Positions 51,629 to 60,352 of a stretch of DNA of 64,000 nt are shown here, piece by piece. Below the pieces are notes generated by a model. The model saw nothing but the letters and a program-made list of their open reading frames with translations. It had not been told where the DNA came from and ran no database searches. The stretch comes from Acidimicrobiales bacterium (lineage in GTDB: Bacteria > Actinomycetota > Acidimicrobiia > Acidimicrobiales > MedAcidi-G1): positions 20,710 through 84,709 of the forward strand of contig JAAZZG010000009.1 in assembly GCA_014237715.1 (NCBI GenBank). Reading direction: 5' to 3'. The position numbers and the translations under genes were made by a program. The stretch's first letter is position 1, and the number at the start of each line of letters is the position of its first letter.

Positions 51629-52483
51629 ATGAGCGACGGATACACCTGTTTCGAGACAACGTTGGACGGTGGCGTGGCCACCGTGACCCTCAGCCGGGGT
51701 GATCAGCTGAACACCATGGTCCCGGCCTTCTGGGACGAGCTCCCGACGCTGGTCCGGGAGTTGGACGCCACCGGTGAGGCCCGGGTGGTGGTGCTGGCCT
51801 CCACAGGCCGTCACTTCTGTGCCGGAATGGACCTAGCGGTGTTCGGCGGCGGAGACCGGCCGAACCCGGGAGCCCCCCAGGGCCAGGTTCGGGCCAACAT
51901 GCGAGCCAACGTGCTGCACCTCCAGGAGTCCTTCTCGGCTCTCGAGAAGGCCCGGATGCCCGTGCTGGCCGCCATCCAGGGTGGGTGCATCGGCGGCGCG
52001 GTGGACATGGTCACGGCGTGCGACATGCGCTACGCGTCGGAGGACGCTTTCTTCTGTATTCAGGAGATCAACATCGGGATGACGGCCGACGTGGGCACCC
52101 TGCAACGCCTCCCCAAGCTCATCCCCGAGGGTGTCTGTCGTGAGCTGGCCTACACGGGGCGCCGCATGTCGGCCACCGAGGCCAGGTCGGTGGGGCTGGT
52201 CAACGAGGTGTTTGCCGACCACGAGGCGCTGCTGGAGGGGGTCCAGGAGGTTGCCCGGATGATCGCCTCGAAGCCGCCGCTGGCCATCTACGGCTCCAAG
52301 GAGATGATCACCTACAGCCGTGACCACTCGACGGCCGATTCGCTGGACTACATCGCCACCTGGCAGGCCGGGATGTTCCAGCCCTCGGACATGGGTGAGG
52401 CGTTCGCCGCCAAGTCCGAGGGTCGCGACGGCGACTTCGCTGACCTGCTTCCCTTCCGGGGCGGGGTCGGACAGGGCATCTGA
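51629..52483 (+). CDS. Dienoyl-CoA isomerase-like crotonase
   Basis: A 284-residue crotonase. STGRHFCAGMDLAVFGG and QGGCIGGAVDMVTACDMRYA form the oxyanion hole. EINIGMTADVGTLQRLPK closely resembles the active-site segment of delta-3,5-delta-2,4-dienoyl-CoA isomerase (ECH1), including the Asp and Glu. That would let the cell process odd-numbered double bonds during beta-oxidation. Start ATG at 51629 follows a leaderless -10 box. The stop overlaps the YcaQ-like gene. Confidence 0.88.
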   Translation: MSDGYTCFETTLDGGVATVTLSRGDQLNTMVPAFWDELPTLVRELDATGEARVVVLASTGRHFCAGMDLAVFGGGDRPNPGAPQGQVRANMRANVLHLQESFSALEKARMPVLAAIQGGCIGGAVDMVTACDMRYASEDAFFCIQEINIGMTADVGTLQRLPKLIPEGVCRELAYTGRRMSATEARSVGLVNEVFADHEALLEGVQEVARMIASKPPLAIYGSKEMITYSRDHSTADSLDYIATWQAGMFQPSDMGEAFAAKSEGRDGDFADLLPFRGGVGQGI

Positions 52484-53712
52484 TTTCCACACCGGTCTCC
52501 CTCGACACCTCCGCGGCGCGGCGCATTGCGCTGGCCGCCCAGGGTTTCTGCGACAAGGCGCCGGCCAGTCGGGTAGACACCCGACATTTCCGCCGGGTGG
52601 TGGGACGCCTCGGCCTGCTGCAGTTGGATTCCGTGCAGGCCGTCTGTCGGTCGCACTACCTGCCCGTGTACAGCCGTCTCGGGGTCTACGACCGCGACCG
52701 TCTCGACGACTGGTTGTGGCAGTCCGGTGAGATGTTCGAGACATGGTCGCACGAGGCGTCCATCGCTCCCGTGGAACTCGAACCGCTGCTGCGGTGGTTG
52801 AAGGCCCGGGCCCGAGCGGGCCGGACGTGGGCGGGGTTGGCGGCGCTGGCCGAGAACCGGGCCGAGTACGTGGAAGCGGTACTCGATGAGGTCCGTACCA
52901 ACGGGCCGGTGACCGCCGGCAACCTGAGCGACCCACGCCCTCGCGAGGGTTCGTGGTGGGACGGGCGGTCCGACGGGAAGAGGGCGGTGGATTGGCTCTT
53001 CCGGATCGGTGAAGTGGGTAGCCGCCGCATCGGAAACTTCGAACGCACCTACGAGGCTTTCGACCGGCTAGTGCCCGCCGAGGTTCTGGCCCGGCCTACG
53101 CCGACTGAGGCCGACGCCCAACGCGACCTGTTGGAGGTCGCGGCGCGATGCCACGGCATCGGGACCGCGGTTGACCTGGCTGACTACTTCCGCATCAGCC
53201 CACGTGATGCTCGGCCGCTGGTGGCCGACCTCGCCGATGCGGGGCGGCTGGTGCCGGCTGCCGTGGAGGGTTGGCGAGATCCCGCCTTCCTCCACCCCGA
53301 CGCAGTTCGCCCCCGGGAGGTGCGGGCCCGGGCCCTGCTGTCACCGTTCGATCCGGTGGTGTGGTTCCGGCCCCGGGCCGAGCGACTGTTCGACTTTCGG
53401 TACCGCATCGAGATCTACGTGCCAGAACCGGATCGGGAGTACGGCTACTACGTACTGCCGTTCCTCCTGGGCGACCGGTTGGTGGGTCGGGTCGATGTCA
53501 AGGCCGACCGCCGGGCAAGAGGAGGGACCAGCGGGGGAACTGGTCTTTTGTTGGCTCGAGGCGTGTTCGCCGAGGACGGGGTGGATCGGGACCATGTGGC
53601 CGTCGAGTTGTCGGCCGAGTTGGACCGGCTGGCCACGTTCCTGGGCCTGGACGGCGTCGAAGTGGGTAGTCGCGGCAACCTGGCCACCGCCCTCCGCTCA
53701 GCCCGCCGCTGA
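52480..53712 (+). CDS. YcaQ-type winged-helix DNA glycosylase-like protein with unusual start
   Basis: About 410 residues, the length of E. coli YcaQ (AlkX), which unhooks DNA interstrand cross-links. Features: LDTSAARRIALAAQGF at the N-terminus, LGLLQLDSVQAVCRSHYLP (the Q-x-D region) and a C-terminus YGYYVLPFLLGDRLVGRVD. No ATG, GTG or TTG lies between the in-frame stop at 52441 and 52597, where the conserved N-terminus has already passed. The only starts at the right place are CTG 52480 (overlapping the upstream stop as CTGA) or ATT 52483. Coordinates use CTG. Confidence 0.85.
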   Translation: MISTPVSLDTSAARRIALAAQGFCDKAPASRVDTRHFRRVVGRLGLLQLDSVQAVCRSHYLPVYSRLGVYDRDRLDDWLWQSGEMFETWSHEASIAPVELEPLLRWLKARARAGRTWAGLAALAENRAEYVEAVLDEVRTNGPVTAGNLSDPRPREGSWWDGRSDGKRAVDWLFRIGEVGSRRIGNFERTYEAFDRLVPAEVLARPTPTEADAQRDLLEVAARCHGIGTAVDLADYFRISPRDARPLVADLADAGRLVPAAVEGWRDPAFLHPDAVRPREVRARALLSPFDPVVWFRPRAERLFDFRYRIEIYVPEPDREYGYYVLPFLLGDRLVGRVDVKADRRARGGTSGGTGLLLARGVFAEDGVDRDHVAVELSAELDRLATFLGLDGVEVGSRGNLATALRSARR

Positions 53713-53847
53713 CCCTATTTCTGATTGAGCCGCTGACCGGGTGGTGGTGATGGCGACGCTCCAGCCGGGGTGGGCTGGGCAGGTGCTCGGTAGTCGTGGC
53801 CTGGACCCTTCAAACTGTGAGGCTGATCCGCAAAGCGGTTGGTCGGG

Positions 53848-55323
53848 TCAGGCGCGGGCCCGGCGCCACGAGGCGTACCGGACCAGATGGCCGAGGGCTG
53901 CCACGGCCCGGTCGGCCGATGGGTAGCAAAGCCGGTCGGTGCCCCGCACGGCGGCCACCATCGGGTTGTCGGGTTGGGTCACGGCCAGTTCAGAGGCCAC
54001 CAGTACCGGCTTGCCATGGGTTGTCGATGCATCGGCGGCTGCCTCGGCGTAGCGACGCTCCTGACGCTCGTGAAAGTCCACGATACGTTCCAGTCCGTGG
54101 TCGGGGTGGAACGGTCCGCTACGTGTTAACGCCGCGGTGTTGCCCTGGATACCCAACCCCAGCTGGACCACCGAGTCCACACCCGGGTGGCCGGCCACCA
54201 TGTCGAGCAGCTCGGGGATGGTCTCCCGGGTCTCACCGCCGGCCAGGTCAACCGGGTTGTTACGGCTCCAACGGGGCGGAAGCATCGCGTCCACCGCGGT
54301 CAGCAGGTCGTCGGGAAGTGTGGTGAGCGTCAGATCTCGATGGGTGGTTATCGCGTCGGCGGTCACCACGCCCCAGCCGCCGGCCGTGGTCAGCACCACC
54401 ACGCCGCTGCCGCCAGGTAGTGGCTGGGTGGCCAGGGTGGCGGCCGCCTCAAAGGCCGCCTCGATGGTCGTAGCCCGCACCATGCCGGCCTGACGGGCCA
54501 TCCCGTCGAACACGCGATCGTCGGACGCCAGCGACCCGGTGTGGGATGCCGCGGCCCGTTGGCCACCGGTGGTCGCCCCACCCTTGACGACCACCACTGG
54601 CATCCGGGGAGTGATGGCCCGGACCCGCTCGAAGAAGTCGCGCCCATCGGTGAGACCCTCCACGTAGCAAAGACCGACGTCGGTCTCCGGATCGTCGGCG
54701 AACCACTCCAGGTAATCGGCGATGCTGGTGGCCGCAGCGTTTCCAGCGGATACAGAACGGCTGATACCGATGCCCGTCTGGGCCGCGTAGTTCTGGAACG
54801 CAGAGACGAAATTGCCCGACTGGGAGGCCACCCCGATCCTGCCTCGGGGAGGGAAGGGAGCCACGATCTGCGCGCACAGGCCCACCGGTGGGGAGGTGAT
54901 GCCCTGTCCGTTGGGCCCGGCCAGGACGAGGTCCAGTTCATTGGCCAGGGCGACCAGTCGTGTCTCGGCCGCCGCGCCCTCTTCGCTGGCTTCTGAATAC
55001 CCGCCGGCGGCCACGAACACGGCTCTTACGCCACGCTCGGCAGCCGTGCGAATTATCTGCTCGTTGGCCGACACGGGGGTACAGACCACGAGCAGCTCGG
55101 CTGCCCCCTCGGGCAGCGCATCAACGGAGGCCAGAACTGGGCAGTTCAAAATGATGGGGGCCCCTCCCTCGGGATCGGGTCGACCCACGGCAAAGACCTC
55201 GCCCTGATAGCCACACGACAAGAGGTTGTGGAGGGTCACGAAGCCGAACTTGCCCGGATGGCTGGACACGCCGGTCACCACCACACCGCGGGGCTCAAAC
55301 AGCGGGGTCAGGTCGCGCGCCAT
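53848..55323 (-). CDS. ADP-forming acyl-CoA synthetase, CoA-binding (alpha) subunit
   Basis: A 491-residue protein of the acetate/acyl-CoA synthetase (ADP-forming) alpha type: CoA-binding Rossmann domain (GVVVTGVSSHPGKFGFVTL), succinyl-CoA ligase-like domains with VASQSGNFVSAF and a histidine in AAASHTGSLASDDRVF. It would convert acyl-CoA, ADP and phosphate to acid and ATP, or the reverse. The start overlaps the beta-subunit stop by one base. The last 60 residues may be extra. The exact acid is unknown. Confidence 0.87.
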   Translation of the reverse strand: MARDLTPLFEPRGVVVTGVSSHPGKFGFVTLHNLLSCGYQGEVFAVGRPDPEGGAPIILNCPVLASVDALPEGAAELLVVCTPVSANEQIIRTAAERGVRAVFVAAGGYSEASEEGAAAETRLVALANELDLVLAGPNGQGITSPPVGLCAQIVAPFPPRGRIGVASQSGNFVSAFQNYAAQTGIGISRSVSAGNAAATSIADYLEWFADDPETDVGLCYVEGLTDGRDFFERVRAITPRMPVVVVKGGATTGGQRAAASHTGSLASDDRVFDGMARQAGMVRATTIEAAFEAAATLATQPLPGGSGVVVLTTAGGWGVVTADAITTHRDLTLTTLPDDLLTAVDAMLPPRWSRNNPVDLAGGETRETIPELLDMVAGHPGVDSVVQLGLGIQGNTAALTRSGPFHPDHGLERIVDFHERQERRYAEAAADASTTHGKPVLVASELAVTQPDNPMVAAVRGTDRLCYPSADRAVAALGHLVRYASWRRARA

Positions 55324-55961
55324 CAGGTGCGCTCCACGAGAGCGTCGACGGCCATCGGTTGGCCCTCCACCACGATCAACGGGTTCAGGTCGATCGAGGC
55401 GATAGCCGGGTCGCCGGCCAAGTCACCCAGGGCGCACAGGGTGTCGGCCAGAGCGTCGCGGTCGACGGCCGGCTGGCCCCGGAATGGTCCGAGCAGCGTC
55501 TGGGATCCCAGGTCGTCGATCAGCTCGTGGGCATCGAGCCGTTCCAGAGGCGCCAGGCGGAAGGCCACGTCGGCAACTGCTTCGGCCAGGACGCCGCCCA
55601 CGCCCAGCATCACGCACGGTCCGAACTGGGGGTCACGCACCAGTCCGGCGATGAGTTCCCGGTCGCCCCTCACCATGGTCGAAACCAGCAGTTCTACGTC
55701 GCCGTCGGACTCGGTGGCCGCACCCAACAGGTCGGTCGCCGCGACCCGCACATCGTCGGCCGAGGTCAAGGACAGGCGCACCAGCCCCCGTTCGGTTTTG
55801 TGGGCAATGGCATCACCGCACAGCTTGACCACCACCGGGAAGCCCATTTCCTCGGCCGCCACTGCAGCGTTGTCGGCAGTATCGGCCGTGGCCCACCTCG
55901 ATACGATCACGCCGGCTTCGGCGACCAGGGTCCGGGAATCGGCTTCGGACAGCGTGGTCAT
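55323..55961 (-). CDS. ADP-forming acyl-CoA synthetase, ATP-grasp (beta) subunit
   Basis: A 212-residue ATP-grasp_5 protein: [25 protein letters not shown] binds ATP, and [16 protein letters not shown] with [10 protein letters not shown] near the end completes the fold. It is the partner of the alpha subunit; in many bacteria the two are fused. The start overlaps the adenosine deaminase stop by 4 nt (ATGA). Confidence 0.88.
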   Translation of the reverse strand: MTTLSEADSRTLVAEAGVIVSRWATADTADNAAVAAEEMGFPVVVKLCGDAIAHKTERGLVRLSLTSADDVRVAATDLLGAATESDGDVELLVSTMVRGDRELIAGLVRDPQFGPCVMLGVGGVLAEAVADVAFRLAPLERLDAHELIDDLGSQTLLGPFRGQPAVDRDALADTLCALGDLAGDPAIASIDLNPLIVVEGQPMAVDALVERT

Positions 55962-57055
55962 CCAGTCTCCGCCATCAGCTCGGCGTACCCGGGCTTGACG
56001 ACGTTCTCGATGATGGCCAGCCGCTCATCGAAGGGCAGGAAGGCGCTCTTCATGGAGTTGATGGTCAGCCAACGCAGGTCGGCCAGACCCCAGCCGAATG
56101 CCTCGTTCAGGGAGGCCATCTCGGAGGTCATCGAGACGTCGCTCATCAGGCGGTTGTCGGTATTGACGGTAACCCGGAAGCCGAGCCGCCGTAGGTCGCC
56201 AATGGGGTGCGACGCGATGTCGGCCGCCGCCCCGGTGTGCACGTTGGACGTCGGGCAGAGCTCAAGGGGGATGCGGCGGTCCCGGACGAAGGAGGCCAGC
56301 CGGCCCAGGTGAGCCTCGCTGTCGGCGTCGGTCGTGATGTCATCCACGATTCGCACGCCGTGGCCCAGACGTTCGGCACCGCAGTACTGCACGGCCTCCC
56401 AGATCGACGCAGGGCCGAACGCCTCGCCGGCGTGAATGGTGAAGTGGAAGTTCTCCCGTTGCAGGTACTGGAAGGCCGCCAGGTGCAGCGTTGGGGGATA
56501 GCCGGCTTCTCGGCCGGCAATGTCGAAACCCACCACGCCTCGGTCCCGGTACCGGACCGCCAGTTCAGCCACCTCGAGTGAATCGGTCGAGGTCCGCATG
56601 GCCGTGACCAGCGTGCGGACGGTTAGCGGGGTGCCTACCGAACCGTCTGCAAAACCGGCCAGGACGGCTTCGAGCACCTCGTCGAGCGCCATGCCCTGTT
56701 CGGTATGCAACGCCGGCGCGAAGCGGACCTCGGCGTACACGCAGCCGTCGTCGGCCAGGTCGCCGGCGCATTCGGCGGCTACCCGGTGGCAGGCCTCCGG
56801 GGTCTGCATGACGCCGACCGTGTGTTCGAAGGTCTCGAGGTAGAGACCGAGGTCGAGGCGATCGGCGCCCCGGTGGAACCAGGTAGCCAGAGAGGCCTCG
56901 TTGTCGGCGGGAAGGACGTGGCCGGTGGCGTCGGCCAGATCCAGCACTGTGGACGGGCGGAGGCCGCCGTCGAGGTGGTCGTGGAGGAGCACCTTGGGGG
57001 CTCGGCGGATCGTCTCTAACCGGAGTGGCTGGTTGAGGTTGGTATCAGTTCCCAT
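55958..57055 (-). CDS. add: Adenosine deaminase
   Basis: A 365-residue amidohydrolase. [12 protein letters not shown] carries the first zinc histidines, TIHAGEAFG the third histidine and proton-donor Glu, and ERLGHGVRI plus NTDNRLMS the remaining His and Asp. It deaminates adenosine or deoxyadenosine to the inosine form. The ATG at 57055 gives the standard N-terminus, with TAGCCT 5 nt upstream. It may serve nucleosides brought in by the importer encoded upstream on the same strand. Confidence 0.95.
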   Translation of the reverse strand: MGTDTNLNQPLRLETIRRAPKVLLHDHLDGGLRPSTVLDLADATGHVLPADNEASLATWFHRGADRLDLGLYLETFEHTVGVMQTPEACHRVAAECAGDLADDGCVYAEVRFAPALHTEQGMALDEVLEAVLAGFADGSVGTPLTVRTLVTAMRTSTDSLEVAELAVRYRDRGVVGFDIAGREAGYPPTLHLAAFQYLQRENFHFTIHAGEAFGPASIWEAVQYCGAERLGHGVRIVDDITTDADSEAHLGRLASFVRDRRIPLELCPTSNVHTGAAADIASHPIGDLRRLGFRVTVNTDNRLMSDVSMTSEMASLNEAFGWGLADLRWLTINSMKSAFLPFDERLAIIENVVKPGYAELMAETG

Positions 57056-57060
57056 GGGTA

Positions 57061-57066
57061 AGGCTA
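57061..57066 (-). promoter_or_regulatory. Candidate -10 box for adenosine deaminase gene
   Basis: TAGCCT, five bases, then ATG. It would allow expression apart from the upstream transport genes. Confidence 0.4.
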
Positions 57067-57099
57067 CCCAGACCCGCGGATGGGTCAGAAAGACAGGGC

Positions 57100-57978
57100 T
57101 CAGAACCCACGAAGGGGGAGGTCGGGGCTCCGTTGCAGCCAGTTGTCGGCCGAGTAGTGGGCGGTGCCATCGATGAGGTGCAGCGTGTAGGCCAGCCGGG
57201 GCTGGTCCGAGGTGTTGGGGCCGCTCCAGTGTGGAAGGCAACCATGGAAGGCGATGCAGGTGCCTGCCTCCACCTCGAGGGGAACTAGGGCGTCCATGTC
57301 GTATGGGGTGGGGTCGAGTACGTCGGTGGTCGTGCCGGCGCCCTCACGGCGGAACCGGGTGCGGGCCCCGCCGGTCTGCCCGCCGGGGATGGCCCACATG
57401 CAGCCGTTGTTGATCGTGGCGTCGTCCAGGGCGAACCAGAAGCCCACTACGGTCTGCGGCTCGGTCCACAGGAACGAGTGATCGCAGTGGCAGATCACTT
57501 CGCCGCCGATTCGGGGCGGCTTGAAGATCACCATGGACTGGAGGAGCAGTGGGTCGACGAAGCCGAGGTCGGCGGCCAGGCCGGCCATGGAGGGGCTTCG
57601 CGAAAACCGGTCGAACACTGGGTCCAGGTCGTGCATGGCGTGGCCCAACTTGTTCAACGCTTGGTCCATGGGCACGACCTGATGGCTGACGCCGTCACCA
57701 TCCGGGGCGAAGGCCCCGTCCTCGAAGAAGGGGCGGATCACGTCAGCCGAGGTGAGGAACCAGTCGTCCTGGGCATGGGTCTGTTCGGTGGTCGAGAACA
57801 CGCTGGCTGCACCGTCGGGTAATCCACCGTTGGCGTATCCGACCACCATCTCGTCGATCCGGGTACGCAGGTCGTCGAGCAGGTCGTCGGGCACGAAGCC
57901 ACCCAGAACCACGTAGCCGTGTTGCTCGAAGTGCTGTCGCTGCTCGTTGTCCAGTACGCCGGCCACTCCGTCGGTCAC
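57100..57978 (-). CDS. Phytanoyl-CoA dioxygenase (PhyH) family protein
   Basis: A 292-residue Fe(II)/2-oxoglutarate oxygenase. [10 protein letters not shown] supplies the H-x-D iron ligands, [20 protein letters not shown] the distal His and the 2-oxoglutarate Arg. The early residues [19 protein letters not shown] are typical. Marine relatives act on many small substrates, so no substrate can be given. GTG 57978 overlaps the permease stop as GTGA, tying it to the nucleoside-type importer operon; a second GTG five codons in is an alternative. Confidence 0.88.
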   Translation of the reverse strand: MTDGVAGVLDNEQRQHFEQHGYVVLGGFVPDDLLDDLRTRIDEMVVGYANGGLPDGAASVFSTTEQTHAQDDWFLTSADVIRPFFEDGAFAPDGDGVSHQVVPMDQALNKLGHAMHDLDPVFDRFSRSPSMAGLAADLGFVDPLLLQSMVIFKPPRIGGEVICHCDHSFLWTEPQTVVGFWFALDDATINNGCMWAIPGGQTGGARTRFRREGAGTTTDVLDPTPYDMDALVPLEVEAGTCIAFHGCLPHWSGPNTSDQPRLAYTLHLIDGTAHYSADNWLQRSPDLPLRGF

Positions 57979-59228
57979 TCCTGGCCGCGTCGGTAACGGA
58001 GCCCGATGGATGCCGGCGGCCGGAGGCGGCTGGTTGCGAACACTAGGACTAGCAGTGTGGCGACGTGCGGGGTGATCGGTGGCAGCTCGCTGACCACCTC
58101 CTCGGTCACCGCGTACCACCACAACACGCCCGCCGAGGCGACGGAGAGCAGCACCGCTGGGCGGGTACGGCGTTGCACGAAGGCCCGGACGGCCAGGGCG
58201 GCCAGCGCCACGCCGACCAGCAGCAGCAGGGCGTGCACCGCGGTGCGGTCCCGGAGCTGCAGGGCATCGGCGAAGCCGAACAGGAGCGACCCCAGGAAGG
58301 CTCCCGCTGGCTGCCAGTTACCGAAGATGACGGTTGCCAAGCCAATGAAACCCCGGCCCTGGACCTGGTTCTCGCGGTAGATGCCGGTCTGCTCGATAGC
58401 GATAAACGCACCACCGAAGCCGGCAAGCCCGCCGCTCACCACCACAGCGGTGAACTTCATTCGGTACACGTTCACGCCGAGGCTGTCGGCGGCCACCGGG
58501 TGTTCACCCGATGCCCGGATGCGCAGCCCGACTGGTGTGCGCCACAGCAGAAACACCGAGATCGGCACGAGGGCCAGAGCCACCAACGTGGCCCACGAGA
58601 CACTCTGGGTGATGCCTGAGAGCAGGGCGGCAGTGTCCGAGACCAGGAACCAGCCCTGGTCGTCGATCCATCCGAATAAGTCGGGGGTGGTCCAGCCGAA
58701 CAGGTCTCCACCTGATACGAACGGGACGTCTACCGAACCTACCGACTCCACTCGGGGGGACTGGGTCAGGCCGCCGCCCGGGCGTCCGGCGAAGAACTCG
58801 CGTGAGAGGAATCGAGCTGCGGCTGGAGCGAGAATATTGATGGCCACGCCGGAGATGATGTGATCGACTCCGAATCCCACGGTGGCCACAGCGTGGAGTA
58901 GTCCGCCGCCCGCTCCGCCGGCCATGCCTATGGCCATGCCCCACCACGGTCCGAACTCGAGGGCTCCCCAAGCACCGAACCACGTGCCCAGCACCATCAT
59001 CCCTTCGAGACCGATATTGACCACGCCAGCCCGCTCGGCCCAGATGCCGCCCAGGCCGGCCAGCAGGATGGGAACGGCCCGCCGGAGTGTGGACTCAGCG
59101 GTACCGGCCGAGAGGAGGTCGGTGGTCTCGGGTCGGGCCAGGCCCTGGACAATCGACAGGGCCACGACGAGGCCGAGGGCTGCCAGCATCCATCGGAGCA
59201 CCATCGACGACCGCAGCAGGCCTCTCAT
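57975..59228 (-). CDS. Nucleoside-type ABC importer permease (BPD_transp_2), subunit 2
   Basis: A 417-residue permease with about ten hydrophobic helices. GIWAERAGVVNIGLEGMMVLG is the hallmark of the purine-nucleoside/simple-sugar permeases (BmpF/NupC-like), and GFIGLATVIFGNWQP is the conserved later loop. A longer extracytoplasmic insert lies at about 160-200. The start overlaps the first permease gene by 4 nt. Confidence 0.9.
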   Translation of the reverse strand: MRGLLRSSMVLRWMLAALGLVVALSIVQGLARPETTDLLSAGTAESTLRRAVPILLAGLGGIWAERAGVVNIGLEGMMVLGTWFGAWGALEFGPWWGMAIGMAGGAGGGLLHAVATVGFGVDHIISGVAINILAPAAARFLSREFFAGRPGGGLTQSPRVESVGSVDVPFVSGGDLFGWTTPDLFGWIDDQGWFLVSDTAALLSGITQSVSWATLVALALVPISVFLLWRTPVGLRIRASGEHPVAADSLGVNVYRMKFTAVVVSGGLAGFGGAFIAIEQTGIYRENQVQGRGFIGLATVIFGNWQPAGAFLGSLLFGFADALQLRDRTAVHALLLLVGVALAALAVRAFVQRRTRPAVLLSVASAGVLWWYAVTEEVVSELPPITPHVATLLVLVFATSRLRPPASIGLRYRRGQE

Positions 59229-60352
59229 GACGGGCTCCCATCGGGTGCCGTTACGGGGGCGAGGGTCGCCTCGGCTGCGTCGCGGGCCTCAGCGGCCCGG
59301 CGGATCCGGCTGACCACCTCGAAGGCAACCACGGCTGACAGCACCACCACGCCTTGGAGTATCGACACGATCTCCCGGGGGGTGTCGCCAACCACGTCGA
59401 GGATGGGTGCAGCGCTGTCCAACCAGCCGAACAGGAGCGCCGCGATGCCCACTCCGACAGCGTGGTTGCGGCCAATCAGGGCCACGGCGATACCAGCAAA
59501 GCCCAGGCCTTGAGTGAAGTTGAGGTCATACCTGTGGGCGTGGCCGAGGATCTCGGGGAGTCCGATCAGTCCAGCCACCGCGCCCGACAGCAGCATGGCT
59601 CGTAGCACGGTGGACGACGGGTGCACGCCGGAGGCCTCGGCCGCGAACGGGTTCAAACCGGTTACCCGCAGGTCGTAGCCGGCTCGGGTGCGACTCAGGA
59701 ACAGGTGGAATAGGACACCGACGAGGATGGCCACCAGCAGGAAACCCCAGAGTTCACGGCCCCGGGTGATTTCCCGGCTGAGGCCCTCCACCACGCCATT
59801 TAGATTCGGGAACCGGCCTGACGGTGGGATTTCTGGGGTCATCATGTTGAGCGTGGTGTCGGCCCCGTCGAGTAGCCAGGAGCGAAGCAGAAACCCCGTG
59901 AGGCCGAGTGCTACGGCGTTGAGCATGATGGTGGAGATCACCTCGTGGACGCCGCGCGAGACCTTCAGGTAGCCGGCCACCCCGGCGAAACTTGAGCCCA
60001 CGGCCATGGCCACCACCATGATGAGTGCCACATGCAGTATTGGCGGCAGGTTGACCGCCCCGCCGGCGGCAGCGGCCAGCATGGCGGCCAGCACGTACTG
60101 GCCCTCCACGCCGATGTTGAACAGGTTCATGCGGAACCCGATGGCCACCGCGATCCCGGCCAGGTACAGCTGTGTGGCCCGATTGCCGGTCGCAACCAGG
60201 GTCTCGAGGCGGGAGCCGTATGAGAGCATTTCCAGCCAGGCCTCAAGCGGGCTGGTGCCGACGGCCAGCAGTACGAGCGACGACAGGGCGATCGAGAAGG
60301 CGAACGCACAGACGGGCGCGGCCAGGGCCATGGCGATCCGTCGGAGGGTCAC
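59225..60352 (-). CDS. Nucleoside-type ABC importer permease, subunit 1
   Basis: A 375-residue companion permease with about nine helices. AIGFRMNLFNIGVEGQYVLAA is the matching signature, GVHEVISTIMLNAVALG the coupling region, and NFTQGLGFAGIAVALIGRNH the late motif. The GTG start overlaps the ATPase stop by 4 nt. Confidence 0.9.
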   Translation of the reverse strand: MTLRRIAMALAAPVCAFAFSIALSSLVLLAVGTSPLEAWLEMLSYGSRLETLVATGNRATQLYLAGIAVAIGFRMNLFNIGVEGQYVLAAMLAAAAGGAVNLPPILHVALIMVVAMAVGSSFAGVAGYLKVSRGVHEVISTIMLNAVALGLTGFLLRSWLLDGADTTLNMMTPEIPPSGRFPNLNGVVEGLSREITRGRELWGFLLVAILVGVLFHLFLSRTRAGYDLRVTGLNPFAAEASGVHPSSTVLRAMLLSGAVAGLIGLPEILGHAHRYDLNFTQGLGFAGIAVALIGRNHAVGVGIAALLFGWLDSAAPILDVVGDTPREIVSILQGVVVLSAVVAFEVVSRIRRAAEARDAAEATLAPVTAPDGSPS

